Source: Brevibacillus_H sp041920465 (lineage in GTDB: Bacteria > Bacillota > Bacilli > Brevibacillales > Brevibacillaceae). Taken from it: DNA of 64,000 nt. Made by a program: the position numbers and the translations under genes. Below are positions 25,924 to 33,204 of the stretch, piece by piece (position 1 is the stretch's first letter; each line of letters opens with the position of its first letter). The notes under the pieces were generated by a model. The model did no database searches. It was not told where the DNA came from and saw nothing but the letters and a program-made list of their open reading frames with translations. The DNA is taken from the NCBI GenBank assembly GCA_041920465.1, contig JBHGXW010000020.1, forward strand, positions 124,001-188,000. The letters run 5' to 3'.

Positions 25924-27179
25924 TTGCTGCTCTCCTCACTTGCAACCTGCACCGTATCTCCGTCTTTCACTTGGTCTTGGCCGACGATAATCACCTTGTC
26001 GCCTGCTGCAAGCCCTTCAAGAATCTCTATGTTGACTCCGTCGGAAGCACCTGTCACAACAGCTTTTGCTTTCGCCTTATTCCCATTCATCACCATGATA
26101 AAACGGTCATTCCCCTTCTTGACGACCGCATTTGCCGGAACCGTCAAGCGGGTATTTTTCTGGTCTGGCAGTTGAACTTCGGCATACATGCCTGACTTCC
26201 ACTGATTCGGATCTCCCGGCAAGGAAAGTTTGATTGGATACTCCTTGCTGGAAGAATTCATAGCGGGTGAAATTGCAATCACTTTGGCCTGAAACGGTTT
26301 ACTCGATATTTGTTCAATCTTTACAGGTAATGTTTGACCTATCTGGATGTGGTTAATTTGATCCTCGGAAATATACGCCTCTACAATAGGTTGGCGGCTG
26401 ACGATCGTGATCAATGGAACACCGGGCGATACGGTTTCCCCTTCATGGATTTTCACATCGGCAATTCTGCCTGACAAAGGAGCGGTAATTACTGTTTTTG
26501 TCTTGTTCAAGTAAGACTCGTTGACTAGCGCCTGCATTTGTTCTACATTGGCTTTCAGACTCGCCAAGGTCTCTTTGGTCGATCCTTCTTTCGCCAGGCT
26601 TTGCTCTTGCAAAAGCTGTTCGTATTGTGCAGTGGCCTGTTTATAGGCTAATTGCGCCGCATCCACTTCAGACTGAGGAACAGCGCCTGATTGCATTAAA
26701 GTCTGCATTCGTTGTACATTCTGCTTTGCATTATCGACAGAAGCTTTCGAAGCATCGATTTTTTCTTTTAGCTGTTGAAGATACTGGCTCCTTGATCCGT
26801 TTTTCATTTCTGCCAATTTAGCCTGAGCCGCCAGAAGACCCGCTTTGCTGTACTCAAGTTTCATTTTGTATTCACGATCATCCAGCACAATGAGCGGCTG
26901 TCCTGCCTTCACGAAACTTCCCATCTGTGCATTGACCCGAATCGCTTCCCCGGAAATATTGGACATCACTTCTGACTCCGTATCCCCCATCACACGTCCA
27001 GCCGAGATATTCGACTTTTGCAGACCATTCTTTCCGACCTCCTTTACCACTACCCGCTGAACAGAGGGAATGGAACTTGTGGTTAAGTTGGAGCAGCTGG
27101 CCAATGCAATCGTCAGACAGATACTTACAGCCGCAAAAGAAGCTTTTCGGAAACTGCCGACATACTTTTTTGCTTTCAC
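25920..27179 (-). CDS. RND-type periplasmic-adaptor-family lipoprotein
   Basis: 419 residues. The N terminus is a lipoprotein signal ending in the lipobox LASC, so it should be anchored outside the membrane. Then lipoyl half (SGEAIRVNAQMGSFVKAG), a long coiled-coil hairpin (about 110-215), second lipoyl half (APLSGRIADVKIHEGE), beta-barrel and membrane-proximal domain. This is a full-size MFP adaptor, unlike the two short adaptors after it. In a Gram-positive cell it may help the DHA2 exporter move its substrate across the wall. Overlaps the tetR stop by 4 nt. Confidence 0.9.
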   Translation of the reverse strand: MKAKKYVGSFRKASFAAVSICLTIALASCSNLTTSSIPSVQRVVVKEVGKNGLQKSNISAGRVMGDTESEVMSNISGEAIRVNAQMGSFVKAGQPLIVLDDREYKMKLEYSKAGLLAAQAKLAEMKNGSRSQYLQQLKEKIDASKASVDNAKQNVQRMQTLMQSGAVPQSEVDAAQLAYKQATAQYEQLLQEQSLAKEGSTKETLASLKANVEQMQALVNESYLNKTKTVITAPLSGRIADVKIHEGETVSPGVPLITIVSRQPIVEAYISEDQINHIQIGQTLPVKIEQISSKPFQAKVIAISPAMNSSSKEYPIKLSLPGDPNQWKSGMYAEVQLPDQKNTRLTVPANAVVKKGNDRFIMVMNGNKAKAKAVVTGASDGVNIEILEGLAAGDKVIIVGQDQVKDGDTVQVASEESSK

Positions 27180-27838
27180 TTTCCATTCTCCTGTGCAAAA
27201 AATAGTTTTTTGGCTGCTTTAATGAAGCTCTTCTCTTCATCCACATAAATGTTCGTTCCAAGAAGTTTTTCCGTAATTTCTCCCATTGCTTTTAACTTGT
27301 TGATAAATTCCTCCTGCGACCATTGGAAGAATCCAACATCAAACATAAAGTGAGTACCGATTAACAGGAATTCAGACACCACTTGCGGGTTACTTACTTG
27401 AAACACACCTTCCTTGATCCCTTGTTCCACAATACTCGTCAAGAACGGAACATAACTGGTAATTTTCTTAATCAGAAGCTTTTGATGGAGTAACGCATTG
27501 CTTTCCTTGTTCACATACTCTTTAATACCGCGATAAGAGGCCATACTGGTTAATTGTTCATGCATAAGGCTCAACAGTTTGTCTATGGCATGAAGATCAG
27601 GGTCCGTGACAATCTTGTTTGCAATCACAATCTGTTCAGCAAGATAACGATCTATGACAGCCTCGGCAATCTCTTCTTTCGATTTGAAATGGTAGTAAAA
27701 TGTACCCTGCGCAACACCGATCTTCTTAACAATGTCACTGACCGCTGTATGCTCATATCCTTTCGCATTAAACAACTCCATGGCAGTCTCTATGATTTCA
27801 TTCCGTCGTTCTTCCGGGTCTTTTGTAATTCTGGCCAT
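27176..27838 (-). CDS. TetR/AcrR-family repressor of the efflux operon
   Basis: 220 residues. N-terminal helix-turn-helix (residues 10-55: IIETAMELFNAKGYEHTAVSDIVKKIG, then GTFYYHFKSKEE) and a ligand-binding C-terminal domain. First gene of the efflux operon, with GGAGGAGG before its ATG. A palindrome sits in the promoter spacer upstream, so autoregulation and drug- or product-induced derepression of the exporter are likely. The ligand is unknown; the product of the neighbouring cluster is one candidate. Confidence 0.93.
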   Translation of the reverse strand: MARITKDPEERRNEIIETAMELFNAKGYEHTAVSDIVKKIGVAQGTFYYHFKSKEEIAEAVIDRYLAEQIVIANKIVTDPDLHAIDKLLSLMHEQLTSMASYRGIKEYVNKESNALLHQKLLIKKITSYVPFLTSIVEQGIKEGVFQVSNPQVVSEFLLIGTHFMFDVGFFQWSQEEFINKLKAMGEITEKLLGTNIYVDEEKSFIKAAKKLFFAQENGK

Positions 27839-27888
27839 GTTGCCTCCTCCAAAATAAACTCGAGGTAAAATTTAGCAGATGATTATTA

Positions 27889-27918
27889 AATATAAATCAC
27901 TGACTGGTAGTCAGTCAA
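27889..27918 (-). promoter_or_regulatory. Promoter of the tetR-efflux operon with TetR-type operator
   Basis: Minus-strand -35 TTGACT (27918-27913) and -10 TTATAT (27895-27890) with 17-nt spacer. Inside the spacer lies the dyad ACTGACT-GGT-AGTCAGT (27899-27915), 7-bp arms around 3 nt, where a bound TetR dimer would block RNA polymerase. Confidence 0.7.
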
Positions 27919-27936
27919 TAATAAAATGAAAATTTT

Positions 27937-27959
27937 AGGAGAGCAAGCGCCGCTCTCCT
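27937..27959 (-). terminator. Terminator downstream of the sfp-type gene
   Basis: AGGAGAGC and GCTCTCCT form an 8-bp stem with 7-nt loop; on the minus strand it is followed by TAAAATTTT. It separates the phosphopantetheinyl transferase gene from the tetR promoter. Confidence 0.65.
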
Positions 27960-27991
27960 TCCCTTGCGTACCTCTATGCCCAAGCTAAAGC

Positions 27992-28681
27992 TCATTTTCT
28001 TAGATTTTCATACAATTCGCTTAAACTAATCGTTTCCATTTGTTCAGGAAAGTGATTATCTGTAGTGCAAGCCGATACAACATAATCAGGTTCAAACATG
28101 TATTGTTTACAATAAACCATTGAATTCAAATAAGGTTGTTCAATGCTGAATAATTGATTTCTGCATTTGATTCGAAAAGAATTTAAAGGGATAGATAAGC
28201 CCTTCCCAAGCATTTTAATAAAGCTTTCCTTTAGAGTCCATATCTGATAGAAGTAAGACATTTGTTCAGAAATGTGCTTTGTCTTTATGTCCGTATATTC
28301 TTCAAACTGGAAGAAGCGTTCTGCAATGCTTACATCTATCGGTTGGATTCGTTCAATGTCAATTCCTACTTGCGTGTCATGAGTAATGCAAACAACCCAA
28401 TCTCCTGAGTGGGAAATATTAAAAAAGAATTTTAGCGGATGATCAAGAAACGGTTTGCCAAATGAATTGGATAAAAAAGAAATTTCTTCATTTGCCAACC
28501 CATAATCTTTTTTGAGTACATATCTAACCAAGAGATCCCCAAGCAAAGTACGGTACTGGTCATGTATTTTCTTATACCTTAGGATTTTGTTCCGCTTCTC
28601 TTGTGAAACCAGCTCCAACAATTGCAGATATAGCCCGGGTTCAATTGCCTGAGGAACACGGATTGCATGGATTTGAATCAT
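27992..28681 (-). CDS. Sfp-type 4'-phosphopantetheinyl transferase
   Basis: 229 residues, the size of Sfp/Gsp/AcpT2 enzymes. Seen: the Mg/CoA-binding VGIDIERI and the WTLKESFIKMLGKGL motif, plus FNISHSGDW. It transfers the phosphopantetheine arm from CoA to the Ser of PCP and ACP domains. With four visible carrier domains in the neighbouring operon, it is the likely activator. ATG at 28681 preferred over an upstream TTG; the ribosome site (AGGTTGG) is weak. Confidence 0.94.
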   Translation of the reverse strand: MIQIHAIRVPQAIEPGLYLQLLELVSQEKRNKILRYKKIHDQYRTLLGDLLVRYVLKKDYGLANEEISFLSNSFGKPFLDHPLKFFFNISHSGDWVVCITHDTQVGIDIERIQPIDVSIAERFFQFEEYTDIKTKHISEQMSYFYQIWTLKESFIKMLGKGLSIPLNSFRIKCRNQLFSIEQPYLNSMVYCKQYMFEPDYVVSACTTDNHFPEQMETISLSELYENLRK

Positions 28682-29029
28682 GTTTACCAACCTTTTTTCT
28701 CACAATTTTCGACGAGGCAGTATCAACGCTAACTTGCACATTCGTTCCTTATTTACCAATTCCATATTACCTTAATCTCCCAGTATATTACAGGGGATTG
28801 TTCCCCATAATGAATTCACCATGACTGCGTCACAATATTTTCATGGTGAATTGCGATTCTGCTGGCGGCGTTGTACGGGCTTCCGCCAAACAAATCATCC
28901 ATGAAAATGACTCCTGCTGAACAACATACCTGACTTTGGCTAACCAAAACACCCCTTGCAGCAGACCGTACACAAAGTTCTTGTGTGCCTGCCGCAAGGG
29001 ACTTGATTTTTTCTCTATTGTCCTTGGAT
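28682..29029. other. Non-coding gap with a 12-bp inverted repeat
   Basis: No convincing gene. It contains a perfect inverted repeat, AATTCACCATGA (28813-28824) and TCATGGTGAATT (28841-28852), with a 16-nt spacer, and a nearby GGGG/CCCC hairpin. Function unknown; the sfp promoter probably lies here too. Confidence 0.5.
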
Positions 29030-29575
29030 TTATTTCGTTTTCCACTCTTCAGCCAACATGCCGTAAATAGCATGGTCTACAAAATGATCATACAGCCATC
29101 CTGCTTGCCGGACGATTCCTTCAAAAGTGAATCCTAATCTTTCAGGAATGGCTCTGCTCTTCCAATTTTGGGCAGCTACCCGTATTTCTACCCTGTTTAG
29201 CTTCCATTCATCAAAAGCGTGATTGATAAATGCTCGGCATGCCTTCGTAATAATTCCTTTTCCCCGAAATTCTTCTCCCAGCCAGTACCCAAGCGATATA
29301 TGCCTATTCTTCCAGTTTGCACAATTATAGCCTATCACGCCGCAGATATTCCCTTTATAAAAGATTCCTGCCGTAAAACCGTCATTTCCGCAATACTGCT
29401 TGATTGTCGATTCGATAAATAATCTCACATCGTCTACTTTTTGAATACCATCTAACCAAGGAAGCCACTCGCGAAGATTGTCTCGGTTTGCCTGAATTAG
29501 GTTGAACAATTCAGCCGCATGACGAATCTCCAGCATTTTTAATGAGGTATCGTCATCAATCACATAGGAAAACAT
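29030..29575 (-). CDS. GNAT N-acetyltransferase, RimJ/RimL (YdaF-like)
   Basis: 181 residues. Residues 1-40 (FSYVIDDDTSLKMLEIRHA) and REWLPWLDG match the YdaF/RimL pattern, and the acetyl-CoA loop is in LGEEFRGKGIITKA. The enzyme probably acetylates a ribosomal protein or small-molecule amine; substrate not determinable. Start at 29575 chosen because CGGAGG lies just upstream; the longer open frame has no ribosome site. Monocistronic by appearance. Confidence 0.9.
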   Translation of the reverse strand: MFSYVIDDDTSLKMLEIRHAAELFNLIQANRDNLREWLPWLDGIQKVDDVRLFIESTIKQYCGNDGFTAGIFYKGNICGVIGYNCANWKNRHISLGYWLGEEFRGKGIITKACRAFINHAFDEWKLNRVEIRVAAQNWKSRAIPERLGFTFEGIVRQAGWLYDHFVDHAIYGMLAEEWKTK

Positions 29576-29901
29576 GGAAAACCTCCGTTTCAAGTTCTGC
29601 TTGGCAAGAACAGAATGAATGCGTGTTTGCATCTCCCTTTTATGGTATTCAGATTCCTATTCTATTGTCCGCATCATCTGGAATCTTACGCAGGTAGCTC
29701 GACAACGGCGATTCCATTTCTTTATTTTTGAGCAAGTCCTTTATCACATCGATATCGGTGGGTTCGGTTTCCATTCAATTGGACTATTTTGACAAAGGGG
29801 CTATTCTTTTGCACAATTTATTGGTTCACGTACACAAATGGATAAGCAAATAAGAAGCTGGCCCCATACCATGAAATAACATGATAAAGGGAGGTTTTTT
29901 T

Positions 29902-30087
29902 ATGGACCCTATCGAGTTCCATCGAGGAAGGATGCAGCATCATTTAAGAATGGCTGAGCACTTTCGCCTGTTAAAACTGGCCCATCGACACCAGCGAATG
30001 ATGCATCACAGGTTTGCAGAAAGAGAACATTTTCACCGTATGAGGGCACATCACCATAGAATGATGATGCATTCACATCAGTATTAA
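29902..30087 (+). CDS. Small His/Met-rich protein, possible metal binder
   Basis: 61 residues with 15 His and 9 Met (for example HHHRMMMHSHQY at the C terminus) and many Arg, but no Cys. No signal peptide. Such composition suggests Cu, Ni or Zn binding, but I know no family match. The ATG at 29902 follows AAGGGAGG by 7 nt, better than the ATG at 29881. A strong terminator follows at once, so it is a single-gene transcript. Confidence 0.75.
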   Translation: MDPIEFHRGRMQHHLRMAEHFRLLKLAHRHQRMMHHRFAEREHFHRMRAHHHRMMMHSHQY

Positions 30088-30093
30088 TGGCCT

Positions 30094-30128
30094 AAAGGCT
30101 CCCGTATGGGGATGGCCTTTTTTTTTTT
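30094..30128 (+). terminator. Rho-independent terminator
   Basis: AAAGGC...GCCTTT outer stem with TCCC/GGGA inner stem and an 11-T run, directly after the His/Met-rich gene. Confidence 0.85.
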
Positions 30129-30224
30129 GGCGGTTATCGATTTATCAGGTATATCCTTGTCATTTATTTATGTTTATAATTGTAAAATATACAAATTTTT
30201 AGACTTCCGAATAGGAGGATGACA

Positions 30225-31142
30225 ATGGATGATCACCAAATGAAACGTTCCGCACTAATGAGTGCATACCTCCGAGGTTACCATTCTGTTCACGACATCC
30301 CTAAAATCTTTGATGACTTACTGGCACATCGAATGGTAACGGAGGAGGAACGAGCAGTATTCGAACAGGCATTGGTGACAACCCTCCAAAGCATTTATCC
30401 TGAACGGGCCGAGTCTCTGCCAGATCGAGCAGCATCCCTTGCGTACACGATTCAGGCTCTTTTTCCCACATCCCTCTTTCTCAGCCGCTCAAGATATGCC
30501 GAAGAGAGCCTTATGAAGGCTTTAAAGCAGGGAGTGAAGCAATACGTGATCCTAGGGGCAGGGATGGATACTTTTGCTTTTCGACACCCGGAAGTGGTTA
30601 AACAAATTAAGGTGTTTGAGGTTGACCATCCCGCTACGCAGGCCTTTAAGCGCCGTCGCCTTGCTGAGTTGGGCTTGGTAATCCCAGAGAATCTGCACTT
30701 CGTTCCTGTAGATTTCACAAATGAGAATTTAGAGACAGCTCTCAAAAGATCATCATATGACTCACAGTCATTATGTTTTTTTAGCTGGCTGGGTGTCATC
30801 CATTACTTGCCCAGAGGTGTGGTGTTCAACACGTTGCGCACTATCTCCGAGATCTCCCCAGCGAGAAGCATCCTCACTTTTGATTATTGGGATACGGACG
30901 CATTCGTTGCAAAGAGAGCCGCTAAACGTGTGACGCTAATGCAGGAGATGGTGCGACGGGCGGGTGAACCCATGAAAACGGGTCTTGATCCAGCCACACT
31001 CGCTAAGGAACTCCAAAATTTAGGCTTACTTGTTCAAGAGCATTTGAGCCCATCGGACATTCAAGAACGTTATTTCCGCGGGCGCAAGGATGGCTATTAT
31101 GCCTATGAGCATTCGCACTTTGTGAGTGTAATGGTTGAATAA
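30225..31142 (+). CDS. Class I SAM methyltransferase, leucine carboxyl methyltransferase (LCM) family
   Basis: 305 residues. The SAM-binding motif ILGAGMDTFAFRHPE and the acidic FEVDHPATQAFKRRRL are hallmarks of the LCM/PPM1-like bacterial family, many members of which methylate carboxylates of natural products. FFSWLGVIHYL marks the post-I motif region. Substrate unknown. I chose ATG 30225 because AGGAGG lies 6 nt before it; the ATG at 30219 overlaps the ribosome site. It may be a tailoring gene linked to the small peptides that follow, but 156 nt separate them. Confidence 0.88.
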   Translation: MDDHQMKRSALMSAYLRGYHSVHDIPKIFDDLLAHRMVTEEERAVFEQALVTTLQSIYPERAESLPDRAASLAYTIQALFPTSLFLSRSRYAEESLMKALKQGVKQYVILGAGMDTFAFRHPEVVKQIKVFEVDHPATQAFKRRRLAELGLVIPENLHFVPVDFTNENLETALKRSSYDSQSLCFFSWLGVIHYLPRGVVFNTLRTISEISPARSILTFDYWDTDAFVAKRAAKRVTLMQEMVRRAGEPMKTGLDPATLAKELQNLGLLVQEHLSPSDIQERYFRGRKDGYYAYEHSHFVSVMVE

Positions 31143-31298
31143 ACAGCTTTCCGTCCTTTTTTCTTTACTTATTTCTGTCATAACTATTCTAAAAAGTATT
31201 GATTCAGTATCTTTTCTTTTGGCTTCCCTTCATTCAAAATTATGGTCCAAATAAATCGCCAAATATAGATTAAATTAATAAGCTGAAGGTGATGAAAC

Positions 31299-31460
31299 AT
31301 GAATTCGAATGAAGCAGAAAAAATAATCTTTAAATCAGATAAACCGGTTCCAGTTGAAATATTGCCAACGGAAATCGGTACCGAACGATGGAATTGTAAA
31401 TGGATGTGTTGGATAACTCCTTCTGGTGGAATACAATGTGGTTTTAAATGTGAAGGTTAA
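31299..31460 (+). CDS. Small Cys-rich peptide, possible RiPP or bacteriocin precursor
   Basis: 53 residues. An acidic, Cys-free first half (MNSNEAEKIIFK...) is followed after a GTER segment by a Trp- and Cys-rich end: WNCKWMCWITPSGGIQCGFK, then CEG. All four Cys lie in the last 22 residues. This leader/core layout is typical of ribosomally made modified peptides. AAGGTGAT ribosome site precedes the ATG. No lanthionine, sactisynthase or LAP enzyme is adjacent; the methyltransferase upstream and the second peptide 12 nt downstream are the only neighbours. The family is not recognised. Confidence 0.6.
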   Translation: MNSNEAEKIIFKSDKPVPVEILPTEIGTERWNCKWMCWITPSGGIQCGFKCEG

Positions 31461-31472
31461 AAGGAGGATAAA

Positions 31473-31748
31473 ATGGAAGCAGATACCAGTTTTAGCTTTG
31501 ACTCAAATGGTAACGTTACCATTAATAAAGGCTTGGTTTCCAGCATGATTAATGAAGATACTTTACCAAGAGGTAAAAAAACGTATTGTTGTACCACATA
31601 TTCTAGTTCTGGCGGAATCATGGGTAGACATCAATACAAAGAGCAACCAATATTAGCAGAATTAGTTTGTATTCGTCATGCTGCTAAAGATGGTGCCTCA
31701 AGAGGTTCAATGAGTAAAGGTGAATGCCCAGTCCATGAAACAAAATAA
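31473..31748 (+). CDS. Small Cys-containing protein of unknown function
   Basis: 91 residues, translated from AGGAGG 12 nt after the previous gene, so the two are cotranscribed. N terminus MEADTSFSFDSNGNVTINKG, then a TYCCTTYSSSGGIMGRHQ segment sharing the S-G-G-I pattern with the first peptide, and a C-terminal half with two more Cys (LVCIRHAAKDG and GECPVHETK). No signal peptide or membrane segment. It could be a second precursor or an immunity-type partner. Not recognised. Confidence 0.6.
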   Translation: MEADTSFSFDSNGNVTINKGLVSSMINEDTLPRGKKTYCCTTYSSSGGIMGRHQYKEQPILAELVCIRHAAKDGASRGSMSKGECPVHETK

Positions 31749-31794
31749 ACCTAGTTATAGATTACTCAAAAAAACTTGAAGAGTAGAATACAAA

Positions 31795-31818
31795 ATGGGA
31801 GCTTTTCCCGGCTCCCAT
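31795..31818. terminator. Bidirectional hairpin terminator
   Basis: ATGGGAGC and GCTCCCAT, perfect 8-bp stem with 8-nt loop. Plus side followed by a TTTTT a few bases on; minus side followed directly by TTTTGT. On the minus strand it lies about 100 nt after the displaced rlmCD stop, so it was probably the original rlmCD terminator. Confidence 0.7.
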
Positions 31819-31920
31819 ACTTGACTTTTTACTTAAAAACAATGGTCAATAACCGATTTAAAAATTTCTTTGAATAGCTATTCACAAGAAAGACCCTTGA
31901 ATCCCTAGGGATTTTTTTGT

Positions 31921-31962
31921 TTATTTTCTCTCTAACAACGCCACACACTCCACATGCCCCGT
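31921..31962 (-). pseudogene. rlmCD: Displaced original 3' end of rlmCD
   Basis: Read on the minus strand, the frame gives TGHVECVALLERK and stop. The intact rlmCD at 40062 ends TGHVECCSLLVRKDN. HVECVALL is the usual C-terminal sequence of this methyltransferase family. The 18 nt nearest the element are identical in both copies. This is the chromosomal end of the gene, cut off from its body when the element integrated. Confidence 0.8.
31945..31962. repeat. Attachment site, chromosomal-tail side
   Basis: 18-bp sequence ACACTCCACATGCCCCGT, identical and in the same orientation as 40092-40109. Here it joins element DNA to the displaced rlmCD tail. Confidence 0.8.
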
Positions 31963-32107
31963 TTCGTGGAGCATGATATTTAAGATGATCTATTTTTACT
32001 GAAATGCTATCTAGTGCGGTTTTAAGAATTCGTTGTTCATCCTCTGTTACAAAAAAATATTCTTTCAAATTTCACTGTGTGGTCAAAAATGTGGTCAATT
32101 CAATCAT

Positions 32108-32239
32108 CTAAACATGTGAACATACATAGGCCGTATAAATTTGTTGTACAGCATCTATCCCAATTTTCGAATCTTGGCTGTACCGTTTGGCTTGAATTAT
32201 AGTACGAATCCCACTACTATCAGAAAAACAACAATGGAA
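32108..32239 (-). pseudogene. Remnant of an Mrr-type restriction endonuclease
   Basis: A 43-codon open stretch bounded by stops, with no start codon. It reads IIQAKRYSQDSKIGIDAVQQ, then IYTAY. The QAK triad and the following I-G-x-x-A-V-Q-x-x-Y pattern are those of the Mrr catalytic domain (D...QxK). Only this core piece remains, at the element's left end, so it is decayed. It suggests the element or its ancestor carried a defence or restriction gene. Confidence 0.6.
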
Positions 32240-32312
32240 TCATATTTTTGGTGATCCTATTTTGACAGAGGCAGTTGGGGATCAATCTTACCCCAACCCC
32301 CGCGAAACTTTG

Positions 32313-33194
32313 TCACTTGCTCTTCAATTTTTCGTAACTGTCAAGCAATTGATTCATGAAATGTTCCCCTATGTCAGTAAACTGCGCTTTATCGCGAAGA
32401 GTACCCAGCGCTTTCTCGAAATGCACCAGATTTTCCTCTAACAGTTGGTCGGCTACCTTCAATTCCTCTGCAGTAAAGTATTGCGGAAACTGCTTTACTC
32501 TTTGCAGTCCGTAGCAAATTCGGTAAATGACGAAAGCAGCATGAATAATGCCATTTAGCCATCTTTCCTCTTTCCGGAGAGGAGAACTCGCCTTCTCTTG
32601 GAAGTTGTGGATCAGTCTCCCGAAGGTTTGTTTAACCATCAAGGAGAGGTGACCACTTTCGTGCAGTAAAATGTCCATAAACTTAATGGAATTCCAATCT
32701 GGACCTGGATTGATGAATACCGCACCGAAAGCATATGCGGCTGTTCCCGATTCAAAATTGTTACCTTCCAAAAGAATGATACGTTTTACATAACGGTTAA
32801 TTTGGCGGTGAGCCTCTGGCCAAATCTTCTCCAACAAGTTGAGAGCTCGTCCCATTTCTGACAATTCTTTTGTGCTTGGCTCCTTCAATTGTAAGGAAAT
32901 TGCATCGCCCGTATCACTAGAGTATTCCTTTACTTGTTCCTGAATTGCTTTTTGGACCCACCAGTCTTTATTCGAGCCCAAATATTCTTCATTCCAACCT
33001 TTGAAGACTATCCACGCCATTCCCGGATGGAAATCCTCGACTTGTGATTCAGATTCCCTAGCTAAAGAGCTTGTAACCTGCTGAAATCTAGCAGAGACTG
33101 CATTGACGAACTGATCCATTTCAAATTTGTCTTGTTCATCGTGTATTTCCAACGTGAAGATTTCTTTCAACACATCTAGCGCGTTCGCTCTCAT
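32313..33194 (-). CDS. HExxH-type putative peptide-modifying enzyme (aKG-HExxH beta-hydroxylase family)
   Basis: 293 residues. HESGH (about residues 179-183) gives the metal-binding HExxH, and a further conserved His lies about 36 residues on in GIIHAAFVIYRI. This layout resembles the HExxH domain annotated in databases as aKG-HExxH-type peptide beta-hydroxylases, found beside RiPP precursors; members look like proteases but act as Fe/2-oxoglutarate hydroxylases. No signal peptide. It lies 10 nt after an MFS exporter gene and downstream of a 22-residue peptide gene. ATG with GAGG upstream. Alternative: a genuine metallopeptidase that trims the peptide. The family call is from motif memory. 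Confidence 0.65.
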   Translation of the reverse strand: MRANALDVLKEIFTLEIHDEQDKFEMDQFVNAVSARFQQVTSSLARESESQVEDFHPGMAWIVFKGWNEEYLGSNKDWWVQKAIQEQVKEYSSDTGDAISLQLKEPSTKELSEMGRALNLLEKIWPEAHRQINRYVKRIILLEGNNFESGTAAYAFGAVFINPGPDWNSIKFMDILLHESGHLSLMVKQTFGRLIHNFQEKASSPLRKEERWLNGIIHAAFVIYRICYGLQRVKQFPQYFTAEELKVADQLLEENLVHFEKALGTLRDKAQFTDIGEHFMNQLLDSYEKLKSK

Positions 33195-33204
33195 AATACA
33201 AACC

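Noticed and set aside
29649..29774. 41-residue minus-strand ORF (starts METEPTDIDV)
   Set aside because: No ribosome site upstream, no recognised family; coding-like appearance only.
31829..32068. 79-residue minus-strand ORF with a CxxC segment
   Set aside because: It starts at TTG without a ribosome site and runs across the element junction, reading the displaced rlmCD tail in another frame. A chimera created by integration, not a supported gene.
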